From Pengzhenrongella sicca (GTDB lineage Bacteria > Actinomycetota > Actinomycetes > Actinomycetales > Cellulomonadaceae), in assembly GCF_017569225.1 (NCBI RefSeq), contig NZ_CP071868.1, positions 2,976,001 through 3,040,000 on the forward strand: a stretch of 64,000 nucleotides of DNA, in the 5' to 3' direction. Both the position numbers and the translations under genes were made by a program. The notes under the pieces were generated by a model. That model had not been told where the DNA came from and ran no database searches. It was given only the letters and a program-made list of their open reading frames with translations. Numbering within the stretch: position 1 is the stretch's first letter; each line of letters starts with the position of its first letter. This document shows, piece by piece, positions 19,488-29,493 of the stretch.

Positions 19488-21659
19488 ATGCCGCACCCCG
19501 TCCTACCTCTAGGCGCCGACGGCGTCGTCCACCTGCGGGCCGGTGGCACCAGTCTCGTGCTGGACACCGCAGGGTCGGATCTGCCGCGGGTGCTGCACTG
19601 GGGTGTCGACCTCGGCGTGCTGACCGACGAGTCCCTCACGGCGCTGCGTCGCTCGTCGGAACCCCAGGTCGTCTCGAGCGCGATGGATCAGGTCGTCCGG
19701 CTCGGGCTGCTTCCCGAGCAGTCGGCCGGCTGGCTCGGCACCCCGGGGATCGCCGGGCATCGGCGTGGCCGTGACTTCTCTCCCGCTTTCGTCGTGCGCT
19801 CCGCGACCCTCGACCCGACACCGAGCCCCGGTGCGCACCGGCTCACCGTCACAGCGGTCGACTCCGTCGCCGGCCTGGGCCTCGAGGTCCTGGTCGACCT
19901 GACTGCCGCCGGCCTGGTCCGCACCCGCGCGGCCGTCACGAACACGTCGGAGACCGCCGACTACACCGTTGACTCCGTCATGCTCGCCCTGCCGATCCCC
20001 ACCCGCGCGCAGGAGATCCTCGACTTCACGGGACGCCACCTGCGCGAGCGTGCGCCGCAGCGGCATGCCTTCACGTTCGGCACGCACCTGCGCGAGAACC
20101 GGCGCGGCCGCACCGGCGCCGACGCCACCCTCCTTCTCCTCGCCGGAACCCGCGGGTTCGCGTTCGAGTCGGGCGAGGTGTGGGGCCTGCACGTGGCCTG
20201 GTCCGGCAACCACCGCACGCTTGCCGAGCGGCTGCCTTCCGGCGACGGGTTCCTCGGTGGCGGGGAGCTGCTGCTGCCCGGCGAGGGGACACTCGCGCCC
20301 GGCAGCACCTACACGACCCCGTGGATCTATGGGTCCTGGGGTCGGGGCCTGGACGAGATGGCCGCACGGTTCCACGGGTACCTGCGCGCCCGCGCCCAGC
20401 ACCCCGCCACGCCGCGCCCGGTCGTGCTCAACACGTGGGAGGCCGTCTACTTCAACCAGGACCTCGAGTCGCTCTCGGCCCTCGCCGACGCGGCCGCCGA
20501 GGTGGGCGTCGAGCGCTTCGTGCTCGACGACGGCTGGTTCCGGCACCGCCGCGATGACCGGTCCGGCCTCGGCGACTGGTACGTCGACGAAGGCGTCTGG
20601 CCCGAGGGGCTCGACCCGCTCATCGAGCACGTCCGCGCCGCCGGGATGGAGTTCGGGCTCTGGGTCGAGCCCGAGATGATCAATGTCGACTCCGACCTCG
20701 CCCGCAAGCACCCGGACTGGATCCTGTCCACGGGGAGCCGCCTGCCGCCGGAGGCCCGGTCGCAGCAGGTCCTCGACCTGGGCAACCCGGCCGCGTTCGC
20801 CCACATCCTCGAGCGCCTCGACGCGCTGCTGACCGAGAACGCCATCAGCTACCTCAAGTGGGACCACAACCGCGACCTCGTCGACGCCGGCAGCACGTCC
20901 CACGGGCGCGCCGGGGTCCACGACCAGACGCTCGCCGTCTACGCGCTGATCGACCAGCTCAAGGTGCGACACCCGGGCCTGGAGATCGAATCGTGCTCGT
21001 CGGGCGGCGCACGCGTCGACCTGGCCATCCTGGAGCGCACGGACCGGGTCTGGGCCAGCGACTGCATCGACGCGCTCGAGCGCCAGGAGATCCAGCGGTG
21101 GACCGAGCTGCTGCTGCCGCCCGAGCTCATCGGTGCCCACGTCGGCTCGCCGGTGGCCCACTCGACCGGGCGCGCCCACACGCTCAGCTTCCGCGCCGGG
21201 ACGGCCCTGTTCGGGCACCTCGGCGTGGAGTGGGACCTGCGCACGGCCGACGCGGCCGAACGCGCCGAGCTCGCGCAGTGGATCGCGCTCTACAAGGCCA
21301 AGCGTGACCTCCTGCACACCGGCCTGGTCGTCCACGTCGATCACCAGGACCCAGCGCTGCTCGTGCACGGCGTCGTCGCCCGCGACGGCTCCGAGGCGCT
21401 GTACTCGATCGTCGCCGTCGCCACCTCCGCGCTGTACCCGCCCGGTCACGTGCGCCTGGTCGGCCTCGACGCCGACGCCGACTACCTGCTCGCCCCGATC
21501 GCCCCGGGCACCAGCATCCCGAACCTCGGCGGGCACGCCCCGCCGCCTTGGTGGACCGACGGCGTCGTCCTGCCGGGGCGCGTGCTCGCCCAGGTGGGCG
21601 TGCAGGCACCCAACCTCCTTCCCGACTCGCTCGTGATCCTGGCCGCGACCCGGCTCTGA
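19488..21659 (+). CDS. alpha-galactosidase, glycoside hydrolase family 36
   Basis: Cytoplasmic retaining alpha-galactosidase (raffinose/melibiose type) of 723 residues, no signal peptide. The N-terminal 330 residues form the beta-rich domain. The catalytic barrel shows VLNTWEAVYFNQD, VLDDGWFRHRRDD, GLWVEPEMIN, the nucleophile in YLKWDHNRDLV and ESCSSGGARVDL. The likely acid/base Asp lies in WASDCIDALERQ. The start ATG 19488 follows AAGGGAG. It is the first gene of a locus with an ABC importer and a GH31 enzyme, and the upstream operator-like sites imply control by the divergent ROK protein. Confidence 0.93.
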   Translation: MPHPVLPLGADGVVHLRAGGTSLVLDTAGSDLPRVLHWGVDLGVLTDESLTALRRSSEPQVVSSAMDQVVRLGLLPEQSAGWLGTPGIAGHRRGRDFSPAFVVRSATLDPTPSPGAHRLTVTAVDSVAGLGLEVLVDLTAAGLVRTRAAVTNTSETADYTVDSVMLALPIPTRAQEILDFTGRHLRERAPQRHAFTFGTHLRENRRGRTGADATLLLLAGTRGFAFESGEVWGLHVAWSGNHRTLAERLPSGDGFLGGGELLLPGEGTLAPGSTYTTPWIYGSWGRGLDEMAARFHGYLRARAQHPATPRPVVLNTWEAVYFNQDLESLSALADAAAEVGVERFVLDDGWFRHRRDDRSGLGDWYVDEGVWPEGLDPLIEHVRAAGMEFGLWVEPEMINVDSDLARKHPDWILSTGSRLPPEARSQQVLDLGNPAAFAHILERLDALLTENAISYLKWDHNRDLVDAGSTSHGRAGVHDQTLAVYALIDQLKVRHPGLEIESCSSGGARVDLAILERTDRVWASDCIDALERQEIQRWTELLLPPELIGAHVGSPVAHSTGRAHTLSFRAGTALFGHLGVEWDLRTADAAERAELAQWIALYKAKRDLLHTGLVVHVDHQDPALLVHGVVARDGSEALYSIVAVATSALYPPGHVRLVGLDADADYLLAPIAPGTSIPNLGGHAPPPWWTDGVVLPGRVLAQVGVQAPNLLPDSLVILAATRL

Positions 21660-21714
21660 TCCCGCTCTCTGCTCCAGTCATCCGCCGATTCGCAACGTCG
21701 CGTCAAGAGGACTC

Positions 21715-22665
21715 ATGACCATTGCGCCCCCATCCCTCCGCAGGAGGGGTAAGAAGAGCTCGACGCCGCCGAGCGGCCGCAATCCCCGGTCCACCCGCGC
21801 CCGAGGTGAGCTGCGCGCAGCGCTCCTCTTTGTCGGGCCCGCCACGCTCGGCTTCGCCGTCTTCTACGTGTGGCCGGCCATCCGCGGCTTCTACTACAGC
21901 TTCACGGACTTCAGCGTGCTCTCGCCCGAGACCTGGGTCGGGACCGAGAACTACTCCCGCCTGATCAGCGACAGGCTCGTGTGGAACGCCTTCGGGGTGA
22001 CGCTCGAGTATGTCGTCCTGAACATCGCGGCCCAGACAGTGCTGGCCCTGCTCATCGCGGTGCTGATGCACCGGTTCACCAAGTCGATGTTCGTGCGCGG
22101 CACCCTGCTGCTGCCCTACCTCGTGGCGAACGTCGTCGTCGCCCTCACCTGGTTCTGGATGCTCGACTACCAGATCGGCATCGTCAACCAGATGATGGAG
22201 TGGGTCGGGCTCGACCGGATCGCGTTCTTCGGCGATTCCGCGTGGGCGATCCCGACCATCGCGTTCGTGAACGTGTGGCGCCACGTGGGCTACACGGCCC
22301 TGCTCATCTTCGCGGGCCTGCAGACCATCCCCGACAGCATCTACGAGGCGGCAGCGCTCGACGGGTCGAGCGAGACCCGGACCTTCTTCAAGATCACCGT
22401 CCCCCTGCTGCGGCCCGTGCTCGCGATGGTGCTCGTGATCACCGTCACCGGGTCCTTCCAGATCTTCGACACCGTCGCCGTGACCACCGCTGGCGGCCCG
22501 ATCAACGCCACCCGGGTCATCTACTACTACATCTACGACCTGGCCTTCACCCGGTTCGAGTTCGGGTACGCCTCCGCGATCTCCGTGGTCCTGTTCCTCG
22601 TGCTCGCCTCGGTCGCCTACTTCCAGATCAAGCTGCTGCGCGCCGGCGAATCGGACCTGTCATGA
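21715..22665 (+). CDS. sugar ABC transporter permease (MalF type)
   Basis: A 316-residue inner-membrane permease of the carbohydrate uptake transporter 1 family, with six predicted helices after a roughly 35-residue basic N-terminus. The cytoplasmic coupling loop reads YEAAALDGSSETRTFFKITVP, matching the EAA motif that contacts the ATPase. It sits 55 bases after the GH36 gene and overlaps the second permease by ATGA. With the lipoprotein at 23674 it forms an importer, presumably for alpha-galactosides. No ATPase gene accompanies it. Confidence 0.9.
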   Translation: MTIAPPSLRRRGKKSSTPPSGRNPRSTRARGELRAALLFVGPATLGFAVFYVWPAIRGFYYSFTDFSVLSPETWVGTENYSRLISDRLVWNAFGVTLEYVVLNIAAQTVLALLIAVLMHRFTKSMFVRGTLLLPYLVANVVVALTWFWMLDYQIGIVNQMMEWVGLDRIAFFGDSAWAIPTIAFVNVWRHVGYTALLIFAGLQTIPDSIYEAAALDGSSETRTFFKITVPLLRPVLAMVLVITVTGSFQIFDTVAVTTAGGPINATRVIYYYIYDLAFTRFEFGYASAISVVLFLVLASVAYFQIKLLRAGESDLS

Positions 22666-23612
22666 AGGACAACGCCATGTCGACCATCGTCGCCCCCGCC
22701 GCCGCCGCCCGCCCCGCGATCAGGCCACCCACCAAGCGGCCCTTCCGTCCGGGCCGGTTCCTCGCCTACCTCTTCATGTCGGCCTCGATCCTGCTGACGG
22801 TCTTCCCCTTCTACTGGATGCTTCGCACGGCGCTGTCGAACACCAAGTCCCTGGCGGCGAACTCCTCCTCCCTGCTGCCGGCGGATTTCACGCTCGGTGC
22901 GTTCAAGCGCGTGCTCGGCCTGGGGACCACGGCCGAGGCGATCGCGCAAGGCGGCTCGGGTGCGACCGTCAACTTCTGGCTCTACCTACGCAACTCCCTC
23001 ATCGTGGCCACCACGACCACGGTCGGCCAGGTCTTCTTCTGCGCGCTGGCGGCCTACGCCTTCGCGCGGCTCACCTGGCCCGGCCGGGACAAGCTCTTCT
23101 TCGCCTTCATCACGGCGCTGATGATCCCGCCGATCTTCACGACCCTGCCGAACTTCATCCTGATGAAAGACCTCGGCCTCCTCGACACGTTCGCCGGGAT
23201 CGTGCTGCCGACCCTGCTGATGACGCCGTTCTCGGTGTTCTTCCTGCGCCAGTTCTTCCTCGGCATCCCGAAAGAGATCGAGGAAGCCGCCATGATCGAC
23301 GGCGCCGGCCGGTTCCGGGTCTTCTTCACGATCATCGTGCCGATGTCGTCCGCACCCATCGCGACCCTGTCGCTCCTGACCTACATCGCGTCGTGGAACG
23401 ACTACTTCTGGCCGCTCCTGGTCGGCAAGGCCGAGTCCGTTCGCGTGCTCACCGTCGCGCTCGGCATCTTCCGCTCGCAGACCCCGCAGGGCAGCCCCGA
23501 CTGGGCCGGACTCATGGCCGCCACCCTCATCGCAGCGCTGCCGATCCTCATTCTCTACGCCTTGGTCGGGCGCCGAATCATCAACTCGATCGGCTTCTCC
23601 GGCATCAAGTAG
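22662..23612 (+). CDS. sugar ABC transporter permease (MalG type)
   Basis: A 316-residue partner permease with six helices. The EAA loop is EIEEAAMIDGAGRFRVFFTI and the MalG-type C-terminal helix pair ends with RRIINSIGFSGIK. The ATG 22662 overlaps the stop of the first permease; a second ATG five codons later is also possible. A periplasm-side insert with a Gly/Ser-rich segment (AIAQGGSGATVNFWLYLRN) follows the first helix. Confidence 0.9.
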   Translation: MKDNAMSTIVAPAAAARPAIRPPTKRPFRPGRFLAYLFMSASILLTVFPFYWMLRTALSNTKSLAANSSSLLPADFTLGAFKRVLGLGTTAEAIAQGGSGATVNFWLYLRNSLIVATTTTVGQVFFCALAAYAFARLTWPGRDKLFFAFITALMIPPIFTTLPNFILMKDLGLLDTFAGIVLPTLLMTPFSVFFLRQFFLGIPKEIEEAAMIDGAGRFRVFFTIIVPMSSAPIATLSLLTYIASWNDYFWPLLVGKAESVRVLTVALGIFRSQTPQGSPDWAGLMAATLIAALPILILYALVGRRIINSIGFSGIK

Positions 23613-23673
23613 CGCTTGGCCCGGCGGCCGATCAGGCCGCCGGGACGTCATACCCCTAGTGGAAGGAACTCCC

Positions 23674-25035
23674 GTGCGCAATAACCTTCGAGCGCTCGCT
23701 GTGCTCGCCCTCGTCCCGATCGCCCTGGCGGGCTGCGGAGGCAGCGACGCCGGCTCGTCGTCGGACGGAACGGCCAAGGCCGGAACCACGATCGACTACT
23801 GGCTCTGGGACACCAACCAGATCGGCGCCTACCAGAAGTGCGCGGACGCGTTCGAGACGTCGTCGGGAGTGACGGTGAAGATCACCCAGTCGGGCTGGGA
23901 CGACTACTGGGGCACGCTGACGAACAACTTCGTCGCTGGCAACGCCCCGGACGTCTTCACCAACCACCTCTCGCAGTACCCGCAGTTCGCCGCGCAGAAT
24001 CAGATCGTCGACATCTCCGACCTGGTCGAGGAGGACGGCGTCGACCTGTCCATCTACCAGGACGGGCTCGCGGACCTCTGGGTCACCGAGGACGGCGGGC
24101 GCTACGGGCTCCCCAAGGACTGGGACACGGTCGGCGCGTTCTACAACAGCGACATGGCGACCGCCGCGGGCCTGACCGCCGACGACATGGCGAACCTCGA
24201 GTGGAACACGACGGACGGCGGCACGTACGAGGCAGCCCTTGCCGCGCTGACCATCGACAAGAACGGGGTACGCGGCAACGAGCCCGGCTTCGACAAGACG
24301 AACGTCGCCACCTACGGTCTCGGCCTCTCGGCGAACGCGGGTGGTGCCTTCGGGCAGACCGAGTGGTCGGCGTACGCCCTGAGCAACGGGTTCGAGTACG
24401 CGGACAAGAACCCGTGGGGCACGAAGTGGAACTACGACTCCCCCGAGTTCCAGGACGCCATGACCTGGTGGCGCGGCCTGATCGACAAGGGATACATGCC
24501 GTCGTTCGAGATCGCCAGTTCCGGGGTGAGCCTGCAGGAGACGTTCGGCGCGGGCGGCGTGGCGATAGTCACCGAGGGCAGCTGGAACACCAACGCCTAC
24601 ATGTCTCTCGAGGGAGTCACAACGGCCATCGCCCCTACCCCGGTGGGACCGACGGGCGAGCGCGCCAGCGTCTTCAACGGCCTGGCCGACTCGATCTACG
24701 TCGGATCCAAGCACCAGGCCGAGGCCTGGGAGTGGGTCAAGTTCATGGGCTCCGCCGACTGCCAGGACATCGTCGCCGGTGAGGCCGTGGTGTTCCCCGC
24801 CGTCAAGAGCTCGCTCGCCAAGGCCACCGCGGCCTTCGCCGCGAAGGGCTATGACACGTCAGGCTTCACGGTCCAGGTCGAGGAGGGCACCACGCACCTC
24901 GCGCCGATCGCCAACAACTGGGCCTCGCTCAACGCGACCATCACCGCCGCCGGCGAGACGTTCATGTCGTTCAAGGGCGACGTCGACGTGTATGACGCGG
25001 CGAACGACGAGGTGAACGCCCTCTTCGCCAAGTAG
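23674..25035 (+). CDS. sugar ABC transporter solute-binding lipoprotein
   Basis: Extracellular binding protein of 453 residues, anchored by lipidation. The start is GTG 23674 after GGAAGGAACTCCC. The signal peptide is short and basic, then hydrophobic, ending in the lipobox IALAGC with Cys near residue 20 and a Gly/Ser linker. The mature part has the type 1 sugar-binding protein pattern (TIDYWLWDTNQIG, GNAPDVFTNH, GLPKDWDTVG, FGAGGVAIVTEGSWN). Placed after the two permeases, it likely captures the alpha-galactoside handled by the GH36 and GH31 enzymes. Confidence 0.92.
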   Translation: MRNNLRALAVLALVPIALAGCGGSDAGSSSDGTAKAGTTIDYWLWDTNQIGAYQKCADAFETSSGVTVKITQSGWDDYWGTLTNNFVAGNAPDVFTNHLSQYPQFAAQNQIVDISDLVEEDGVDLSIYQDGLADLWVTEDGGRYGLPKDWDTVGAFYNSDMATAAGLTADDMANLEWNTTDGGTYEAALAALTIDKNGVRGNEPGFDKTNVATYGLGLSANAGGAFGQTEWSAYALSNGFEYADKNPWGTKWNYDSPEFQDAMTWWRGLIDKGYMPSFEIASSGVSLQETFGAGGVAIVTEGSWNTNAYMSLEGVTTAIAPTPVGPTGERASVFNGLADSIYVGSKHQAEAWEWVKFMGSADCQDIVAGEAVVFPAVKSSLAKATAAFAAKGYDTSGFTVQVEEGTTHLAPIANNWASLNATITAAGETFMSFKGDVDVYDAANDEVNALFAK

Positions 25036-25125
25036 CTCTCACCGCACGACGTGCGGGGCGGCACCGGATCGTCGGCGCCGCCCCGCTGCCACTCCCCCGC
25101 GAGCCGGTCCCCAGGAGACGTTCAG

Positions 25126-26688
25126 ATGTTCGAGAAGCTACCGGTCGGTCGGCTCGTGCTGCCGCTGCTCCCTGACGAGAGGTGGTGGGGCGGCGCGGTC
25201 TCGGACGGCGACCGGATGCCGTTCGGCGGTGCCGACCATGCACGGGACCTCGCGACGTCTGCCGGTCACCAGGACGTCCCAGGCGACCTCACCCGGGGCT
25301 GCAACCAGTCCGCTCCCGTGCTGGTGTCCAGCCGCGGCCGGTTCGTCTGGTCGGACCGGCCGTTCAGTTTCGCGTTCGCCGACGGGTCGCTCTCGGTCAT
25401 CGGGGCGGGGATCGTGCGCGGCGAGGCGGGCACGACGCTGGCGGAGGCGTTCGGCGCGGTGTCCCGCTCGTACTTCCCTGCCTCCGGCCTGATACCGGCC
25501 GAGGCGATGTTCTCGGGTCCGCAGTACAACACCTGGATCGAGATGCCGTACCTGCCGACCCAGGTCGGGGTGCTGCGGTACGTGCGCGACCTCCTCGAGG
25601 CTGGCTTCCCGCCGGGAGTCGTCATGATCGACGACCGCTGGTCGCGCGACTACGGCACCTGGCAGTTCGACCCCGAACGCTTCCCCGATCCCGCCGAGAT
25701 GATCCGCCAGCTGCACGGGTGGGGGTGCGCGGTGATGCTCTGGCTCGTGCCGTTCGTCAGTCCGGACAGCGCGGTCTTCCGGTATCTGCGCGGGCGAGAC
25801 CTGCTGGTGCGCGGGCCCGACGGCGACCCGGCCGTGCGGGCGTGGTGGAACGGGTACAGCGCTGTCCTGGACACGACGAACGTCGACGCCGTCGCCTGGC
25901 TCCACGGAGAGCTGGATGCGCTCGTCGAGGAGTTCGGCGTGGACGGGTTCAAGTTCGACGGCGGGGACGTCTACGACTACCGGGCCGACGACCTGACCGC
26001 GGTACCGAGCGACCCGGTAGGTCAGTGCGAGTCGTGGGCGCGCGTGGGCGTGACGTACCGGTTCAACGAGTACCGGGCCTGCTGGAAGATGGGCGGACAG
26101 CCCCTCGCGCAACGCCTGCACGACAAGCCGCCGATCTGGGGTAGCGGAGGGCTCTCCTCCCTGATCCCCGAGGCCATCGCCCAGGGGCTGATCGGGCATG
26201 CCTTCACCTGCCCGGACATGATCGGGGGCGGCGATCTGGCCGCATTCGGCGAGGAGAGCCCGATCGACCAGGAGCTCTTCGTGCGCTTCGCCCAGTGCGC
26301 CGCGCTCTTCCCGATGATGCAGTTCTCGCTGGCCCCGTGGCGCGTGCTGGATCCCCGCCATCTCGCCGCCGTCCTGGCGGCCGTGCGGATACGGCAGCAG
26401 CTCGTGCCCCGGATCGTTGCGCTCGCGCGGCACGCGGCGGCCACCGGTGAGCCGGTACTTCGTCCGATCGAATACCACTTCCCCGGCTACGAGCAGGTCA
26501 CCGACCAGTTCCTGCTGGGCGCGGACATCCTGGTGGCGCCGGTGCTCGAACGGGATGCGCGCACGCGCCGAGTCGTCGTGCCCCCCGGCCGCTGGGCACG
26601 TTCGGGCGGGGAGGTGATCGACGGTCCGTGCACCGTCGACCTGCGCGTCGAGCTGGCCTCGGTGCCGTGGTTCCGTCGCGTGGGATAG
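25126..26688 (+). CDS. glycoside hydrolase family 31 enzyme, short MYORG-like type
   Basis: A 520-residue GH31 protein without signal peptide, shorter than classical alpha-glucosidases or alpha-xylosidases. The nucleophile is Asp278 in VDGFKFDGGD; VMIDDRWSRDYGTW precedes it. The usual W-GD acid/base motif is absent. Instead LHDKPPIWGSGGLSSLIP and FTCPDMIGGGD resemble the branch containing mammalian MYORG and some bacterial alpha-galactosidases. There the acid/base lies about 55 residues after the nucleophile, and Asp333 (in LHDKPP) fits. The start ATG 25126 follows AGGAGACGTTC. Activity on alpha-galactosides is inferred from the branch and from the operon. Confidence 0.8.
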   Translation: MFEKLPVGRLVLPLLPDERWWGGAVSDGDRMPFGGADHARDLATSAGHQDVPGDLTRGCNQSAPVLVSSRGRFVWSDRPFSFAFADGSLSVIGAGIVRGEAGTTLAEAFGAVSRSYFPASGLIPAEAMFSGPQYNTWIEMPYLPTQVGVLRYVRDLLEAGFPPGVVMIDDRWSRDYGTWQFDPERFPDPAEMIRQLHGWGCAVMLWLVPFVSPDSAVFRYLRGRDLLVRGPDGDPAVRAWWNGYSAVLDTTNVDAVAWLHGELDALVEEFGVDGFKFDGGDVYDYRADDLTAVPSDPVGQCESWARVGVTYRFNEYRACWKMGGQPLAQRLHDKPPIWGSGGLSSLIPEAIAQGLIGHAFTCPDMIGGGDLAAFGEESPIDQELFVRFAQCAALFPMMQFSLAPWRVLDPRHLAAVLAAVRIRQQLVPRIVALARHAAATGEPVLRPIEYHFPGYEQVTDQFLLGADILVAPVLERDARTRRVVVPPGRWARSGGEVIDGPCTVDLRVELASVPWFRRVG

Positions 26689-26754
26689 CGGGCGCAGCTC
26701 GACCACCCGACGATCTCTCCGCGAGAGAGCAAAGCCGCAGTACAAAGCTACAAA

Positions 26755-27153
26755 GCGGATGAGCTGGCCTGTACGCCGGGTTCTGTCTCCGCACGCGGTT
26801 ACCCGCGCACGGGAGGCGACCATCCATCTACGACGTACGTTGCCGCACGCCTCTAGCGGTCTACCCAGGAGCTCGGGCGGGCCGCCCTCAAACACTCCCT
26901 GTCTGACCTTGCTCCGGGTGGGGTTTGCCGAGCCGCACCGGTCACCCGGCACGCTGGTGGTCTCTTACACCACCGTTTCACCCTTACCGCGTCCGTCCCG
27001 AGAGACGATCGCGGCGGTCTGTTCTCTGTGGCACTTTCCCGCGAGTCACCCCGGGTGGGAGTTACCCACCACCCTGCCCTACGGAGCCCGGACGTTCCTC
27101 GGCCCCCTCGACCGAGGTCAAGGGGAACGCGGCCGCCCAGCCAGCTCATCCGC
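26755..27153 (-). ncRNA. rnpB: RNase P RNA component
   Basis: About 399 bases transcribed leftward form the catalytic RNA that matures tRNA 5' ends. The 5' region carries GAGGAACGTCCGGGCTCC-like sequence near 27100. The central part has the conserved GGTAAGGGTGAAACGG stretch and AGAGACCACCAGC, and the 3' part has AGACAGAACCCGGC before the closing helix. The extreme ends (GCGGATGAGCTGGC and GCCAGCTCATCCGC) pair to form helix P1. Ends are estimated from that pairing. Confidence 0.92.
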
Positions 27154-27224
27154 GCCCTCAGCCTAGCCCGCGCGCGGGCCCTCACGGACCGAAGCGGCCG
27201 ACCCGGACCGCCTAGAGTCGACGC

Positions 27225-28097
27225 GTGCTCGTCCTGCTGCCCCCGTCCGAAGCCAAGACCCCGTTCGCCGGCGGCGCGCCCGTGGACCTCGCCGGGCTCG
27301 GCGCGCCTGGGCTCACCGCGCACCGCAGCCTCGTCCTCGACGCGCTGATCAAGGTCAGCGCGCACCCCGACGCGATCGAGCTGCTCGGCGTCGGGCGGAG
27401 CCTCGCGGCCGAGGTCGAGCGCAACACCCGCCTGCGCGCCGAACCCGCCGGGCCGGCGTCGGCCGTGTACTCCGGGGTGCTCTACGCCGCGGCCGGCCTG
27501 CACGACCTGCCCGACGGCGCGGCCCGGGACCGCGCCGAGCGCAGCGTTCGCGTGGTCTCGGCGCTGTGGGGGCTCGTGCGCCCGTCCGACCTCATCCCCG
27601 CCTACCGGCTGTCGATGGGCACGTCCCTGCCGGGGATCGGGCCGCTCGCGCGCAGCTGGCGCGGCCCGCTCGGCGCGGAGCTCGATGGCGCCGCGAGCAT
27701 TGATGGCGCAGCGGGCGGGCTCATCGTGGACTGCCGGTCGGCGCCGTACGCGGCCGTCTGGCGGCCTCCGGCAAGCGCGACCGGCTGGGTGACCGTACGC
27801 GTCCTGCGCGAGCTCCACGGGCGGCGCAGCGTGGTCTCGCACCACGCGAAGCACACCCGGGGGGTCCTCACGCGGCACCTCCTCGTGCGCCGAGGCCCCG
27901 AGCCGACGACCCCGGCCGAGCTGTACGCGGCCGCCCGTGAGCTGCTCGCCCCGCGCGCTGCGGACCCGCGCGCGCCGGACCCGCGCGCTGCGCGTTCCAG
28001 GCCGCTCGGCTCCGCGCCGGCGGGCACCGACCTGATCGACGTCGAGCTCGCGACGGCGGCGCGCGGTGCCCACGTCCTGACCCTGACGGTCGCCTAG
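27225..28097 (+). CDS. yaaA: YaaA-family peroxide stress / iron-homeostasis protein
   Basis: A 290-residue cytoplasmic protein from a GTG start that opens with the family signature MLVLLPPSEAKTPF. VYSGVLYAAAGL and the C-terminal VVSHHAKHTRGVLTRHLL segment are also typical. In E. coli YaaA lowers intracellular iron during peroxide stress and the fold binds DNA. An insert of Ala/Arg/Pro repeats near residues 240-265 is species-specific. It is divergent from rnpB and is followed by a 9-bp tandem repeat. Confidence 0.85.
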   Translation: MLVLLPPSEAKTPFAGGAPVDLAGLGAPGLTAHRSLVLDALIKVSAHPDAIELLGVGRSLAAEVERNTRLRAEPAGPASAVYSGVLYAAAGLHDLPDGAARDRAERSVRVVSALWGLVRPSDLIPAYRLSMGTSLPGIGPLARSWRGPLGAELDGAASIDGAAGGLIVDCRSAPYAAVWRPPASATGWVTVRVLRELHGRRSVVSHHAKHTRGVLTRHLLVRRGPEPTTPAELYAAARELLAPRAADPRAPDPRAARSRPLGSAPAGTDLIDVELATAARGAHVLTLTVA

Positions 28098-28120
28098 CTC
28101 TGCGGGTCCGCGGCTCCGTT

Positions 28121-28174
28121 AATTCCGCCAACTCCGCCAACTCCGCCAACTCCGCCAACTCCGCCAACTCCGCC
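28121..28174 (+). repeat. 9-bp tandem repeat, six units
   Basis: Six units of AACTCCGCC, the first with one change (AATTCCGCC), 24 bases after the yaaA stop. In one frame they encode repeated Asn-Ser-Ala. They directly abut the left arm of a 40-bp inverted repeat. Confidence 0.9.
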
Positions 28175-28213
28175 GCGAGTGTGGCCGTTCTGCTCTCGAG
28201 CGCGCTCGTGTGG
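28174..28213 (+). repeat. left arm of a 40-bp imperfect inverted repeat flanking the IS pair
   Basis: Forty bases beginning CGCGAGTGTGG and ending GCTCGTGTGG match the reverse complement of 30790-30829 at 34 of 40 positions with no gaps. The arm lies outside the IS30 terminal repeat. Confidence 0.75.
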
Positions 28214-29424
28214 GAGTTCTGCTGGTACTGCCCCCGGCAAAGTCAAGGTGTGGGAGCGACGCCGGGGGTTATGCGGCGAGTAGCAGCTGGTTCAGCCGGT
28301 CGGCTGGGGTTTGTAGGTCCAGGGTCGGGCGGGGTCTGCGGTTCAAGGTAGCCGCAACTCGATGCAGGTCCGCGGGGGTGTGTATGGCCAGGTCGGAGCC
28401 CTTTTCGAACCAGAATCGCAGGAGCCGGTTCGTGTTCTCGTTCGTGCCGCGCTGCCAGGGTGAGTGCGGGTTGCAGAAGTAGAGCGTCGCGTCGAGCGCG
28501 GTCTGGATCTGGGCGTAGTGGGCGAGCTCGGTTCCGCGGTCCCAGGTGATCGAGCGGCGCAGATGTTCGGGCAGGCTGCTCATCTCGCGGATCATCGCTG
28601 CCGCGACCGCGCCTGCACTGTGATCGTCGGGCAGGTGCAGCAAGATCGTGAATCGGGTGCTGCGCTCGACCAGAGTGCCGATCGCGGTCCCGTTGCAGCC
28701 GATGATGAGGTCACCTTCCCAGTGCCCAGGGATCGCCCTATCCTCGACCTCGGCTGGCCGGTCACTGATCTTGAACGCCTCCTTGTAGGGGCTGCTCTTG
28801 TGCCGGTCAGCGGTGTGGGGAACTCGCTTCTTGCGTTGCAAACTCAGCTTCTTGGCCAGGTCAGCGCGCAAGTTCCCGCGACTTTGGACGTAGAGAGCGC
28901 GGTAGATCGTCTCGTGGCTCACCTGCATCCCCTGATCATCGGCGAAGGTGAGCGCCAGCATCGACGAGATCAGCTTCGGGCTCCACCCGACGTCCATCCA
29001 CGCAGCGATCTGCGCGCACAACGGCGCGTTCGCGACCAGCTTCAACGGCTTCGGCCGCCGCCGGGCCTGATGGGCCCTGGCATGGGCGAGCGAGGCGTAA
29101 TAGGCCCCGTCCGGGCCCGCGTTGCGCTTGACCTCTCGCCAGACCACGGACTTATCCCGACCGATCGCCTGCCCGATCGAGGCATAGCTCATGCCCGTGC
29201 GCCGGCCCATCTCGATCATCCCCCGATCGGCCAACGTCACCATCCGCTCGTTGGCGTCGCGATCCGTTCGTGGCCCCGGGTCAGCCAGACCACCCAAGCG
29301 CCCACTGCGCAGCTCCATCCCCCCAGCCTGGGCCCACCACCGGAAACCCGTAGCCCCAACAGCACCGACACGCGCAGAAGCAGCCTCAACACTCAGACCA
29401 CCACAGACCAGATCCACAAACGGG

Positions 29425-29448
29425 GGGTCTGCTGCACGAATAGGTGAC
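29425..29448 (+). repeat. IS3 left terminal inverted repeat
   Basis: 24 bases starting GGGTCTGCTGCACGAATAGG, identical in reverse complement to 30662-30685. Confidence 0.92.
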
Positions 29449-29493
29449 GCCTGACCTGTGGTGCCGGAGGGCACCGCTGGAAGGATGTGCACC

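Noticed and set aside
25126-26688. catalytically dead GH31
   Set aside because: The standard acid/base motif is absent, but the MYORG-type arrangement offers Asp333 at the right distance, so loss of activity is not supported.
28121-28174. CRISPR or iteron array
   Set aside because: Nine-base contiguous units without spacers, and no replication initiator gene nearby.
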